This document shows, in pieces, positions 11,001 through 18,208 of a DNA stretch of 64,000 nt; positions within the stretch are counted from its first letter, which is position 1, and each line of letters opens with the position of its first letter. The DNA is from an uncultured Draconibacterium sp. Its GTDB lineage: Bacteria; Bacteroidota; Bacteroidia; Bacteroidales; Prolixibacteraceae. The notes under the pieces were generated by a model, which searched no databases, was not told the origin of the DNA, and was given only the letters and a program-made list of their open reading frames with translations. Where the stretch lies: the NCBI RefSeq assembly GCF_963677565.1, contig NZ_OY781981.1, positions 2,157,001 to 2,221,000 of the forward strand, in the 5' to 3' direction. The translations under genes and the position numbers were made by a program.

Positions 11001-11819
11001 TAAGATTTTTATGAGTGGTGATAATTCTGTTGATTGAGAGACAAAGTTGAATCCCGTATCTTTCAGAAGTTCTTCCAGCTGCTGTTCGTGTTGCGGGTTA
11101 ACAAAAGCATTCATTAACGCGATGGCAACCGATTCAATTTCATTTCGGTCTACTTCGGCCAGTTTCTTTTTGAAGTCATTTATATCAATAGGTTTTAATA
11201 CTTTCCCATTTGAATTGATGCGCTCATTAACTTCAATAATTTGGTGCGTTAATTGTCGCGGTTTTTCCACGTTCATGGCAAAAATATCAGGGCGTGCCTG
11301 GTTGCCAATTTCCAGCAAATCTGCAAATCCTTTTGTTACGATAAAAAGTGTTTTGGCACCTTTGTTCTCCAGCAATGCATTTGTTCCTTTTGTCGATCCG
11401 AGTTTAAGGTGGAGATCTGGAAAAGTTTCATTCAAACCGGTTTGAGTGATCAGTCGTGCACCTAAAACCGGAGCTTCCTCGTGCGAAGTAAGCTCAAAAT
11501 TGCTGCCCTCCAATTCGGGAGTCAGGCAAGTAGAACCAAGTTCAAGAATTTTATTTTGCACATCAAACGATACAACTTTACTATCGTTGAATTCCTGTTG
11601 TAGCAAACGAAATGAGAAACCTTTAAATATGTCTCGTTGTAAGTTCCACGAGTCAGAGACAATACATTGGTTTGCTGAAATAACTTTTTGAATGGTACTA
11701 CGCAGGCTGCTGCTGCTCAGAACCTTTTGTCGGTATTCTTGTCCCGATTCGTCAATGCCGATACAATCAGTAAATGTTCCGCCCGTGTCTACAAAAAGTT
11801 GAAAATATTTATTTGACAT
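8064..11819 (-). CDS. ATP-dependent 5-oxoprolinase (fused HyuA/HyuB, OPLAH type)
   Basis: At 1251 residues this is the full-length fused form of the hydantoinase/oxoprolinase family. The N-terminal half (about 1-720) has the HyuA signature DTGGTFTD at 11-18 and the actin-like ATPase motifs TFDMGGTSTDV and LVAFGGAGGLHTCDIA. The C-terminal half (about 745-1250) is HyuB-like and includes SVNIKERLDFSCALLD and a glycine-rich end (ETPGGGGYGEE). OPLAH enzymes hydrolyse 5-oxo-L-proline to glutamate at the cost of ATP in the cytoplasm; other members act on hydantoins, so exact substrate is family inference. Its ATG lies inside the end of the transporter gene (11-bp overlap), so the two are translationally coupled and probably act together. 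Confidence 0.85.
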   Translation of the reverse strand: MSNKYFQLFVDTGGTFTDCIGIDESGQEYRQKVLSSSSLRSTIQKVISANQCIVSDSWNLQRDIFKGFSFRLLQQEFNDSKVVSFDVQNKILELGSTCLTPELEGSNFELTSHEEAPVLGARLITQTGLNETFPDLHLKLGSTKGTNALLENKGAKTLFIVTKGFADLLEIGNQARPDIFAMNVEKPRQLTHQIIEVNERINSNGKVLKPIDINDFKKKLAEVDRNEIESVAIALMNAFVNPQHEQQLEELLKDTGFNFVSQSTELSPLIKILNRAETAVVNAYLSPIIHNYVYRIAEKTGKSLFQIMTSAGGLVSADKFHPKDSLLSGPAGGVVGAREIGQKEGYNQLITFDMGGTSTDVSRIDGEFDYRYELQVGDARINSPAIAIETVAAGGGSICGFDGYKLFVGPESAGAYPGPACYGAGGPLTITDVNLLLNRLDASQFGIPVFRDEAEKRLVELLDSMEKSTGKKPSANTVLNGFIAIANEIMAGAIRKISITKGYDPKDFSLVAFGGAGGLHTCDIAEILGIKNILLPKDAGLLSAYGIGNASVERFAEKQVLQDLKKVEDLLPDWFKEIETEASKKLQIEGFDKQHINIRQRMVFMRFAGQDSSLEIHFTEIGQLVPDFHEKYQKVYGHTVSTRTIEIEAIRVLAAIEIADNEALTSAKTSYIPETLKKTINGTPVFVREHLKPGAQLKGPALFLDSFSTTFVKSGWSLELQHSGTAILKSQTENQELNTVQNHETELELFTNRFMAIAENMGALLQRTSLSVNIKERLDFSCALLDKEGQLVANAPHIPVHLGGLGVCVRELIKHFDFGEGDTIVTNHPKYGGSHLPDVTLVSPVFYERERVGFVVNRAHHSEIGGISPGSMPPNAKNLEEEGVCIAPFFLVKNGQPDWDGMRNILLGNRFPTRSVEENLADLNAALAANKNGSEALIDLIKKHGKETVQNYLDLLRDHAAQKMKATLRKFENGNYSATEFLDDGSKLQVNILLNDGNCSIDFTGSAVVHKGNMNATEAIVKSVSIYVLRLLLNETIPLNDGLLEPVDFILPTGLLNPDFDDDPSKCPAVVGGNVEISQRLTDTLLKAFGVVAASQGTMNNTLFGNKNFGYYETICGGCGAGNGFNGASAVHHHMTNTRITDPEIMEHRYPVRLEEFSIRKNSGGNGKWQGGDGVKRVLQFLEPVNLSVLTQRRKSGPFGLNGGDDGKPGCQKVIRASGEEIILNSIQNINIEEGDTFIIETPGGGGYGEE

Positions 11820-13125
11820 ACCTGTTTTTTTGTCCTTTAAACCACACCCACGCTGTAATTATCATTGCTACAATACCAATTCCCCAAAGCACTTCGTTTC
11901 CCGAAGAAACAGATGGAAAGAATACACTGTAAAATGCTTTTGTTGCACTATTCAATCCAAGGATCAGGGTTATGAAAATTACAATCAACATCAGTATATT
12001 CAATAATGTGGGATTTGTTTTTAAACTGGTTATTGCTTTGTTGTTGATCACTAAAAAAAGGAAAATGCTTACAAATGGTAGCAAAAATCCATTTAAAGCC
12101 TGCGCCAGAATAATTGCCGGAATGGGTTTTACATTTACTGCTGCAAAACCAATTCCAATTACCAGTACTATCAGCCAACCAAGTTTGAAATTCAACGAGC
12201 CGGCCTGCCATTTCTCCGGATTTTTATTTCCGAAAAGACTTTTTAAAGTAATAGCAGCAGCAAGTGGTGCAGTTACCGATGAGGTAAATCCTGCTGCAAA
12301 CAAACCAAATCCCAACAGGTATTTTCCGGCCGGGCCAACTTTTTGTTGTAATGCGAGTGAAAGATTTTTAAATGAAAATTCTGCTGTAACTGCAGTTCCT
12401 ACTATAAGTACTGCCATTGAGAACAGCCCGCCCAGCAAAATGGCGACCGCCAGTCCAAAACGCATTTCTTTTACCGATTGTTTTTGGCTTGAAATCCCGG
12501 AGCCCAAAAATAGATTGTAAGGAACGATTGTTGTTCCAATTAATCCTAACACCAAAAGTCCGGCAGTATTGGTGGTTGGAAACCGCGGAACAAAAGTTCC
12601 TTTCAGCAAACCACTTAGTTCAGGTCGTATTAAAAAAGCAGTTATCAGAAATCCGATGCCCATAAGTACGACAACGAAACCCATTATGGTTGAAATAATT
12701 TTTAGTGATGGTATATTCAGAATAACAGCTGCCACCCCGCCAATGATCAAAACAAGTATCCACGCAGGCAGATCGAAAATTAGCCGGAAGCCTGCAACAG
12801 CCCCCAATAAATTGCCCATTTCGTAAGCTGCAGCACCAACAACAATTGCTCCCAAAACCAAAATCAGAATAGGCAATTTAGCTTTGCTTTTTTCAAACTG
12901 GTATACAATTGCCTGCCCCAGATTTAATCCAGAAGTGATGGTTAAACGTGCGGCAGCTTCCTGTAACAGTAGGCAGGCGAGGGTTGAAAAAAGTAAGGCC
13001 CAAAGCAACTCGGTTCCCAACGCGGCACCTGATTTGGCAGCTGTTGTAATTGTTCCCGGCCCAATAAAGGCTGCCGATACCACCGACCAGAAAAGGATAT
13101 TCAGAATGCGTTTTTTTGTAGACAT
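11809..13125 (-). CDS. Nramp-superfamily transporter lacking the canonical metal-binding residues
   Basis: The 438-residue protein has about 11 membrane helices with Nramp-like sequence. I start at the ATG at 13125 (MSTKKR...); a 65-codon upstream extension in frame is non-membrane, unlike the family, and overlaps the divergent gene. In Nramp metal transporters helix 1 carries DPGN and helix 6 carries a Met-Pro-His pair. Here the corresponding stretches read GPGT (22-25) and TTIVPYN (198-204), so the Asp, Asn and Met ligands are replaced by Gly, Thr and Val. Metal transport is therefore doubtful. The stop overlaps the start of the 5-oxoprolinase gene, and Nramp-like genes are known next to prokaryotic 5-oxoprolinase loci, so uptake of 5-oxoproline or a related organic substrate is a reasonable inference. 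Confidence 0.8.
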   Translation of the reverse strand: MSTKKRILNILFWSVVSAAFIGPGTITTAAKSGAALGTELLWALLFSTLACLLLQEAAARLTITSGLNLGQAIVYQFEKSKAKLPILILVLGAIVVGAAAYEMGNLLGAVAGFRLIFDLPAWILVLIIGGVAAVILNIPSLKIISTIMGFVVVLMGIGFLITAFLIRPELSGLLKGTFVPRFPTTNTAGLLVLGLIGTTIVPYNLFLGSGISSQKQSVKEMRFGLAVAILLGGLFSMAVLIVGTAVTAEFSFKNLSLALQQKVGPAGKYLLGFGLFAAGFTSSVTAPLAAAITLKSLFGNKNPEKWQAGSLNFKLGWLIVLVIGIGFAAVNVKPIPAIILAQALNGFLLPFVSIFLFLVINNKAITSLKTNPTLLNILMLIVIFITLILGLNSATKAFYSVFFPSVSSGNEVLWGIGIVAMIITAWVWFKGQKNRYVK

Positions 13126-13309
13126 AATCGTTTGAAAGCTCCAAAATACAAAATCAAACTTTAAATATTTTGAATCGAGAACAAAATGGATCGGAGTGAT
13201 GAATATTGAGGTCGGGATGTCATTTGTGGTTAATGGGTCAGATTTTATAAAAGTTATATGCAAAACATTAACTTGCACGTGAACGCCATGATGGATAATA
13301 TTATAAAAA

Positions 13310-14674
13310 ATGAAAAACAAATCTTACCAGTATTCTTTGCTAATGTTAATCATTGTTGTAATTACTACAAGTTGTACCAAAACGTCAGAGATTAGAGAAA
13401 ATCCAAATCTTGAGTACGAAACCTACGAGTTAAAAAGCACAGACAGAATCATAAACAGGGAAGAATATTACAATAAACTTCAGGGATTTTGGCTTGGTAC
13501 CTGCATTGCAAACTGGACCGGTTTAGTTACCGAAATGGATAAAATAGGGAACATCGGCGATGTGAAAACCGGGGATTTTTACACGCGCAACGACTGGGGG
13601 AAACCCGATCAGCCAAGTATTTGGGCGGAAGGTATTCCGAGCAATCTGTCGCCGGTAATCGATTTTGTATTTGCTGATGTTGACAGTGTTTGGGGAGCCG
13701 ATGACGATACGGATATCGAATACATTTACCAGGAACTTTTATTAAAATATCAGACGTCGGTTTTAACGGGCGAAAAAATTCGCGAGGGCTGGTTGGAACA
13801 TATCAGGCACGATGAGGAAAACTATTTATGGGTGTCGAATCAGAAGGCTTTCGATTTAATGGAAAAGGGATTGGTACCGCCGGCAACCGGCGATCCTAAG
13901 AATAATGAGGAATTTGAAATGATTGATGCGCAGCTAACCACCGAAATTTTTGGTTTGTTTGCTCCTGCCCGCCCTGATATTGCTCTGAATATGGCGAACT
14001 TACCAATACAGAATACTGCTCGCGAAAACAGTCAGTGGATCTCGGAATTTTATGTGACAATGTTTTCGCTGGCTTCTGCAGCTGACAAAACATTACCGGT
14101 TAAAGAACAGCTGTTTTGGATGGCAGAACAGGCAAAAGATCGACTTCCCGAAACATCTTATTCTCATGCAATGTATGAGTACGTAAAATCAAAATACGAT
14201 GAAGGAATATCGTGGGAGCAGGCCCGGGATTCGGTTTATACACGTTACCAGGTAAATCAAGCTGATGGCTATGATATGACATTCAGAGGATTGTATTGCA
14301 ATGCTTGTTTTGCTGCCGGAATTAACTTCGCTTCAAGTTTGGTTAGTTTGTTTTATGGCGAGGGCGATATAATTGAGACAATAAAAATAGGAACACTCAG
14401 TGGCTGGGATTCAGACAATCCAACAGCAACCTGGGGTGGTTTAATCGGATTTATGATTGGCAAAGAGGGCGTTGAAAAGGCTTTTGGTAGAAAATTTTCA
14501 AATCGTTTCGATATTCAGCGAACCAGAATTGGCTTTGAGAATAATGGCGTTGATACTTTTGAAAATATGGCACAAAAAGGAATTTGGGTTATCGATAGAG
14601 TAGTTCAGGAAGAGATGAATGGTGGAGTTGATTTGAAAAATAATGCGTGGTATATTCCCGAATCCTTTCAGTGA
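13310..14674 (+). CDS. ADP-ribosylglycohydrolase-like lipoprotein
   Basis: The 454-residue product has a lipoprotein signal peptide with lipobox TTSC (Cys about residue 22). The mature part fits the ADP-ribosylglycohydrolase superfamily: GFWLGTCIANWTG near the N-terminus replaces the usual G..xGDalG, GADDDTDIEYIYQELL matches the first acidic metal site, and GWDSDNPTATWGGLIGFMIG matches the C-terminal GxDxDT..a..G.l.G site. The acidic residues that bind the two Mg ions look largely kept. Known members remove ADP-ribose from proteins or small molecules inside cells; an exported, lipid-anchored version must act on something else in the periplasm or at the surface. It diverges from the Nramp-like gene across 184 bp and converges with the GNAT gene. 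Confidence 0.75.
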   Translation: MKNKSYQYSLLMLIIVVITTSCTKTSEIRENPNLEYETYELKSTDRIINREEYYNKLQGFWLGTCIANWTGLVTEMDKIGNIGDVKTGDFYTRNDWGKPDQPSIWAEGIPSNLSPVIDFVFADVDSVWGADDDTDIEYIYQELLLKYQTSVLTGEKIREGWLEHIRHDEENYLWVSNQKAFDLMEKGLVPPATGDPKNNEEFEMIDAQLTTEIFGLFAPARPDIALNMANLPIQNTARENSQWISEFYVTMFSLASAADKTLPVKEQLFWMAEQAKDRLPETSYSHAMYEYVKSKYDEGISWEQARDSVYTRYQVNQADGYDMTFRGLYCNACFAAGINFASSLVSLFYGEGDIIETIKIGTLSGWDSDNPTATWGGLIGFMIGKEGVEKAFGRKFSNRFDIQRTRIGFENNGVDTFENMAQKGIWVIDRVVQEEMNGGVDLKNNAWYIPESFQ

Positions 14675-14684
14675 ACCCTAAAAC

Positions 14685-15218
14685 TCAATCGATCATTTTC
14701 CACTCTTTTGCCAGCAGTGCATAAATCACATCGTCAACCCATTGGTCATTTATCAAAAGGCTCTCTTTAAAATGTGCTTCTTTCCTGAGCCCAAGTTTCT
14801 CAAGAACGACAAACGATGCCACATTCGCGGGATCGACAGAGGCGGTTATCCGGTGTTTTTTCAACTCACAAAAAAGATATTCGATTATGGCTTTTGCTGC
14901 TTCGGTTGCAAATCCTAAACCCTGATGTTGTTTGGCAATGGTGTAACCCAGTTCAACTTGCTGCTCATCGATAAAATGAATGCCGATGTCGCCGATAAGT
15001 TCGTTGGTTGTTTTTTTTACAACAGCAAGTTGAAACCAGGTGTCGGGCACATTAAATTCAGTAGCCAACTTTCCGAAAAATGTTTCCACATCGTCAAGCG
15101 ATTTCGGAATCCAGCCTTGGTATTTGTTTGCTTCTGCATCCGATCGGTAGGCTAAAATTGCGTGTTTGTCATTAGCTTCAATTGGTCGTAAAAGTAAGCG
15201 TTTGGTTTCGAGTTGCAT
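14685..15218 (-). CDS. GNAT family N-acetyltransferase (RimJ/RimL type)
   Basis: The 177-residue protein has the RimJ/RimL layout: TKRLLLRPIEANDKHAILAYRSD at the start, ELIGDIGIHF in the middle, the acetyl-CoA loop QHQGLGFATEAAKAIIEYLF (Q..G.G/A motif) and the terminal ASVDPANVASFVVLEKLGLRKE. Family members acetylate protein N-termini or small amines using acetyl-CoA; the substrate here cannot be told. It is the last gene of a three-gene minus-strand operon, starting 1 bp after the stop of the hydrolase gene upstream. Confidence 0.85.
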   Translation of the reverse strand: MQLETKRLLLRPIEANDKHAILAYRSDAEANKYQGWIPKSLDDVETFFGKLATEFNVPDTWFQLAVVKKTTNELIGDIGIHFIDEQQVELGYTIAKQHQGLGFATEAAKAIIEYLFCELKKHRITASVDPANVASFVVLEKLGLRKEAHFKESLLINDQWVDDVIYALLAKEWKMID

Positions 15219-15219
15219 T

Positions 15220-16617
15220 TTATTTTGTTGTTTGTTCGAGGATCCAGTCTTTCATCACCATCAATACTTTCGGATCGATGGTCTCTTCAATTTGCGAATA
15301 TTCCGCAGCAGAACCGGTTTCACAGTTCTGGAAAAGATGATTCAGATTCTCAAAAGCAATTGTTGTAATATTTGTATTCCCTCCATTTGTTAATGCCGAT
15401 TTTATTGAATCGAGATTAGAAACCGGTACCTGAACGTCTTTTTCTCCATTAATGGCCAGCACGGGGCATGTTACTTTTTGAAGTGTTGGTTGCGGGTCGT
15501 AGGTTAAAAAATAACGAAACCAGTTGTTGTTAACACCGGCAATTTTAGCATCAACTGCGGCTTTCATTTCGTCGTTCATGCCGGGGTAAAATCCCTGCGA
15601 TAAAATCGTGCGTAGTTGTTCGAGTGTTTGCACCGAATCAGGTTCAGTTCTAATAATTTCGAAAATACGCTGATTGACCATCCTGCTTTGTTTTATCTGC
15701 ATTTCAGGTATTCCGGCGGCCCTTAACGCGAGTGCATTTTGCTCATATAAAATTTGCTCGCCTACCATTCCCGGGCCGGCCATCATCACAAAAAAAGCAA
15801 TGTCTACAGAACTTGTGGCGGCAATTGGTGCAATCAATCCACCTTCGCTGTGCCCTATTAATCCAATGTTATCCGAATCGATTTCTTTTCGTGTTTTCAG
15901 AAAGTCGACACCTGCAAGTACATCGCCGGCAAAATTTTTACTGGTGGCATCAGAAATATTTCCTTCAGAGCCGCCAACACCGCGGTCGTCGACACGCAGT
16001 ACAGCAATTCCGTTACGCGCAAAATAGTCGGCAATCACCCAAAATAGTTTGTGCCCGAAAATCGTTTCATCACGATCCTGAGCTCCCGAACCACTAATCA
16101 TCACCACTGCCGGGCAGGGAGAAGTTGTGTCGGGAAGTGTTAATGTACCGGCCAGTTTATATCCTGATTTTTTGTTCATGTATTCCACTTCCTCAATGAG
16201 ATAGGGGAATGGTGGCTGAGGAGTTTGCGGACGTTTTAAAGTAGGGGGGTCGTTGGTTTTCAAAAGTGTTAGCGGAATACTTACCCGGTTTTTACTCCAG
16301 TCGCCTTTTATGGTTGTGTCGTTCTGAAAAACACCAAAATATGTGCGGTCAATTTCAGGCGTCGAAAAAACAATGCTGTCGGTCGTGATTTTTATCAATT
16401 CGCAGGGCAGACCTTTGGCATCTTGCTCCGGAATATCCAGCGTGATTAATTGTTCTCCGTTTTCATCTTCAGTGAGATGAAAAACGGTAGTGAGTTTTAT
16501 CGTTGGTAAATCCACTTTCCCCACCCAATATCCATTAAGATTTTGGTTTTGGGCATCTGCCTGGTTCAATCCGGCAATTATAACCAGGAGCAGAACAAGA
16601 AGACAGCTTGTTTTCAT
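15220..16617 (-). CDS. Exported alpha/beta hydrolase (S33-like) with N-terminal beta domain
   Basis: The 465-residue product has a signal peptide (about 1-22, ending ADAQ). A beta-rich domain (about 25-140) precedes an alpha/beta-hydrolase domain. The catalytic triad is visible: nucleophile Ser257 in GHSEGG, Asp394 in GEKDVQVP and His427 in NLNHLFQ; the oxyanion region is ISGSGAQDRDE. Such two-domain proteins are common exported esterases or peptidases in Bacteroidota; the substrate is unknown. The gene follows a second hydrolase gene by 13 bp and precedes the GNAT gene by 1 bp. Confidence 0.8.
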   Translation of the reverse strand: MKTSCLLVLLLVIIAGLNQADAQNQNLNGYWVGKVDLPTIKLTTVFHLTEDENGEQLITLDIPEQDAKGLPCELIKITTDSIVFSTPEIDRTYFGVFQNDTTIKGDWSKNRVSIPLTLLKTNDPPTLKRPQTPQPPFPYLIEEVEYMNKKSGYKLAGTLTLPDTTSPCPAVVMISGSGAQDRDETIFGHKLFWVIADYFARNGIAVLRVDDRGVGGSEGNISDATSKNFAGDVLAGVDFLKTRKEIDSDNIGLIGHSEGGLIAPIAATSSVDIAFFVMMAGPGMVGEQILYEQNALALRAAGIPEMQIKQSRMVNQRIFEIIRTEPDSVQTLEQLRTILSQGFYPGMNDEMKAAVDAKIAGVNNNWFRYFLTYDPQPTLQKVTCPVLAINGEKDVQVPVSNLDSIKSALTNGGNTNITTIAFENLNHLFQNCETGSAAEYSQIEETIDPKVLMVMKDWILEQTTK

Positions 16618-16630
16618 TTTGTTCGTTCAA

Positions 16631-17449
16631 TTAAAGTTCATCCAGTACTCTGATCTCTTTCAATAAAACTTCCAGTGCAGGCGAAGCCATTTCGCCGTGA
16701 TTAAACCCGTCGAGTTCCATTAGTTTGCAGTTTTTATGACCGGCAACTTTCATCATGCGCCACATGTAGGCATTTTCTTCGTAACGTCCCAACATCTCCT
16801 GCTCGCGGTCGCCGGTAATAAATATTGTTGGCGGTGCATCGGGGCGCACAAAATATAATGGTGCATATTCGTCAACAATAGCTTGTGTTCCCGGAATCCC
16901 TCTTTCGTCGCGAACAGTGAAGTGCGTAACAGTATGTCCGCTAAATGGAATGAGCATTGCAATATTGTCGGCATTAATATCGTGGGGCGCAAGGTAATGT
17001 TTATCCAAACCAACCATACTGGTGAGATAACCACCGGCTGAATGACCGCTAACCACTATTTTATCCTTACTTCCTCCGTATTTTTCAATGTTGTTAAAGG
17101 TCCAGGCAACCGCTGCTGCGGCATCTTCAATATAAACCGGGCATTTAACTTTTGGCGACAAGCGATAGTTTACCGCCACCACTGCAATTCCCTGTTTTTT
17201 CAGTTTCTCGGGAATAAATTTGTTTCCGCCGGTAATTCCGCCACCATGAAACCAGACCACGGTAGTAAATCCGGTTTTATTTTCCGGGTAATAGATGTCG
17301 AGTATACACCTTTCCAATGCATATTCTGAAGCATTTTTATTGCTGATGTATGAGATATTTTCAACTAAAGTATAATTGGTTTCCTGCGCAATGGTAACCT
17401 GCACACAAGCAAGCAATAGAAAAATGGGGAGCAGTAAGTTCTTTTTCAT
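16631..17449 (-). CDS. Exported alpha/beta hydrolase of the HGGG (BD-FAE/hormone-sensitive-lipase-like) type
   Basis: The 272-residue protein has a signal peptide ending IAQ (residue 22). The mature part shows the oxyanion motif HGGG at 68-71, DAAAAVAW and nucleophile Ser137 in GHSAGG, then ITGDREQEM for the acid and FNHGEM for the catalytic His. This pattern fits carboxylesterases that deacetylate sugars or lipids; the substrate is not defined. It is the first gene of the hydrolase-hydrolase-GNAT operon, so the two hydrolases probably share a process. Confidence 0.8.
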   Translation of the reverse strand: MKKNLLLPIFLLLACVQVTIAQETNYTLVENISYISNKNASEYALERCILDIYYPENKTGFTTVVWFHGGGITGGNKFIPEKLKKQGIAVVAVNYRLSPKVKCPVYIEDAAAAVAWTFNNIEKYGGSKDKIVVSGHSAGGYLTSMVGLDKHYLAPHDINADNIAMLIPFSGHTVTHFTVRDERGIPGTQAIVDEYAPLYFVRPDAPPTIFITGDREQEMLGRYEENAYMWRMMKVAGHKNCKLMELDGFNHGEMASPALEVLLKEIRVLDEL

Positions 17450-17630
17450 GATAAGATTTTGATTTTAGGCTAAAGTACAAAAGAATTTTAAAGCAGTTGA
17501 TAAATTTATGTTAGATATATAATAACCAAATCGTTTATCTTTCCACAAATATTGGGGAAATTAGCGATGCACTTTGAAAATGCAATTTAAATTGTAATTT
17601 TATTTGCTCTAATCATAAATAAATCTGGAC

Positions 17631-18134
17631 GTGAATAAAAATCTACTAATCTACGTTGTTGAAGACAACAAACTTTACCACAAACTGGTGGTTGACTTTC
17701 TTCAGAAACAAGGGCTAAAAAACGTAAAATCATTTTACAACGGAAAGGACTGTTTGAACGCAATTAAGAGTGGAGAACGTCCTGATATTGTTGTTCAGGA
17801 TTATCATTTGGAAGACTCAACCGGTATTGCCGTTTTGCAGGCGGTTAAAAAACGTAGTAAAAATTCCGAGTTTATTTTCTTAACCTCAAACGAAGATATG
17901 GAGGTGGCAGTTAACTCGATAAAATACGGAGCGTTTGATTACATCATTAAAGACAATGATATTGCACTGAAAAAGGTGTACAACAAAATTGGAAAAATTG
18001 CCAAGATGCTGGAGCTTGAAAAACGCAATCGCTTTATCCGAAACGCTATGATAGTAACTTTTGTGGTTTTGGTAGCCATTGTAATTTTTGTGGCTCTTCA
18101 CGAATTTTTCAATTTATTTGGCCTGCAGAAATAA
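17631..18134 (+). CDS. Membrane-anchored stand-alone receiver protein
   Basis: Residues 5-125 form a complete CheY-like receiver domain with the acidic pair Glu11/Asp12, phospho-acceptor Asp57 (VVQDYHLED), Thr85 (LTS) and Lys107 (IIKD). There is no DNA-binding or enzymatic output domain. Instead a basic linker (about 120-138) leads into one strong transmembrane helix (about 139-158) and a short tail. The start is a GTG at 17631; no ATG in frame lies close upstream. No histidine kinase is next to it. Residues needed for phosphorylation are present, so it probably relays or sinks phosphate at the membrane, but the partner is unknown. Confidence 0.75.
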   Translation: MNKNLLIYVVEDNKLYHKLVVDFLQKQGLKNVKSFYNGKDCLNAIKSGERPDIVVQDYHLEDSTGIAVLQAVKKRSKNSEFIFLTSNEDMEVAVNSIKYGAFDYIIKDNDIALKKVYNKIGKIAKMLELEKRNRFIRNAMIVTFVVLVAIVIFVALHEFFNLFGLQK

Positions 18135-18208
18135 CGTTTAAGAATTTCAATAGCCTTTTAAATTCCCCAAAGTCTGCAGAAAGCTGCATTGCTTAGTAAG
18201 CTTTACTG

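Noticed and set aside
13126..13320. 65-codon N-terminal extension of the Nramp-like protein
   Set aside because: The extension is not membrane-like, does not resemble Nramp N-termini and overlaps the divergent lipoprotein gene; the ATG at 13125 gives the family start.
18135..18208. Terminator between the receiver gene and the second DUF819 gene
   Set aside because: GCTTAGTAAGC and nearby short repeats do not make a stable stem with a T-run.
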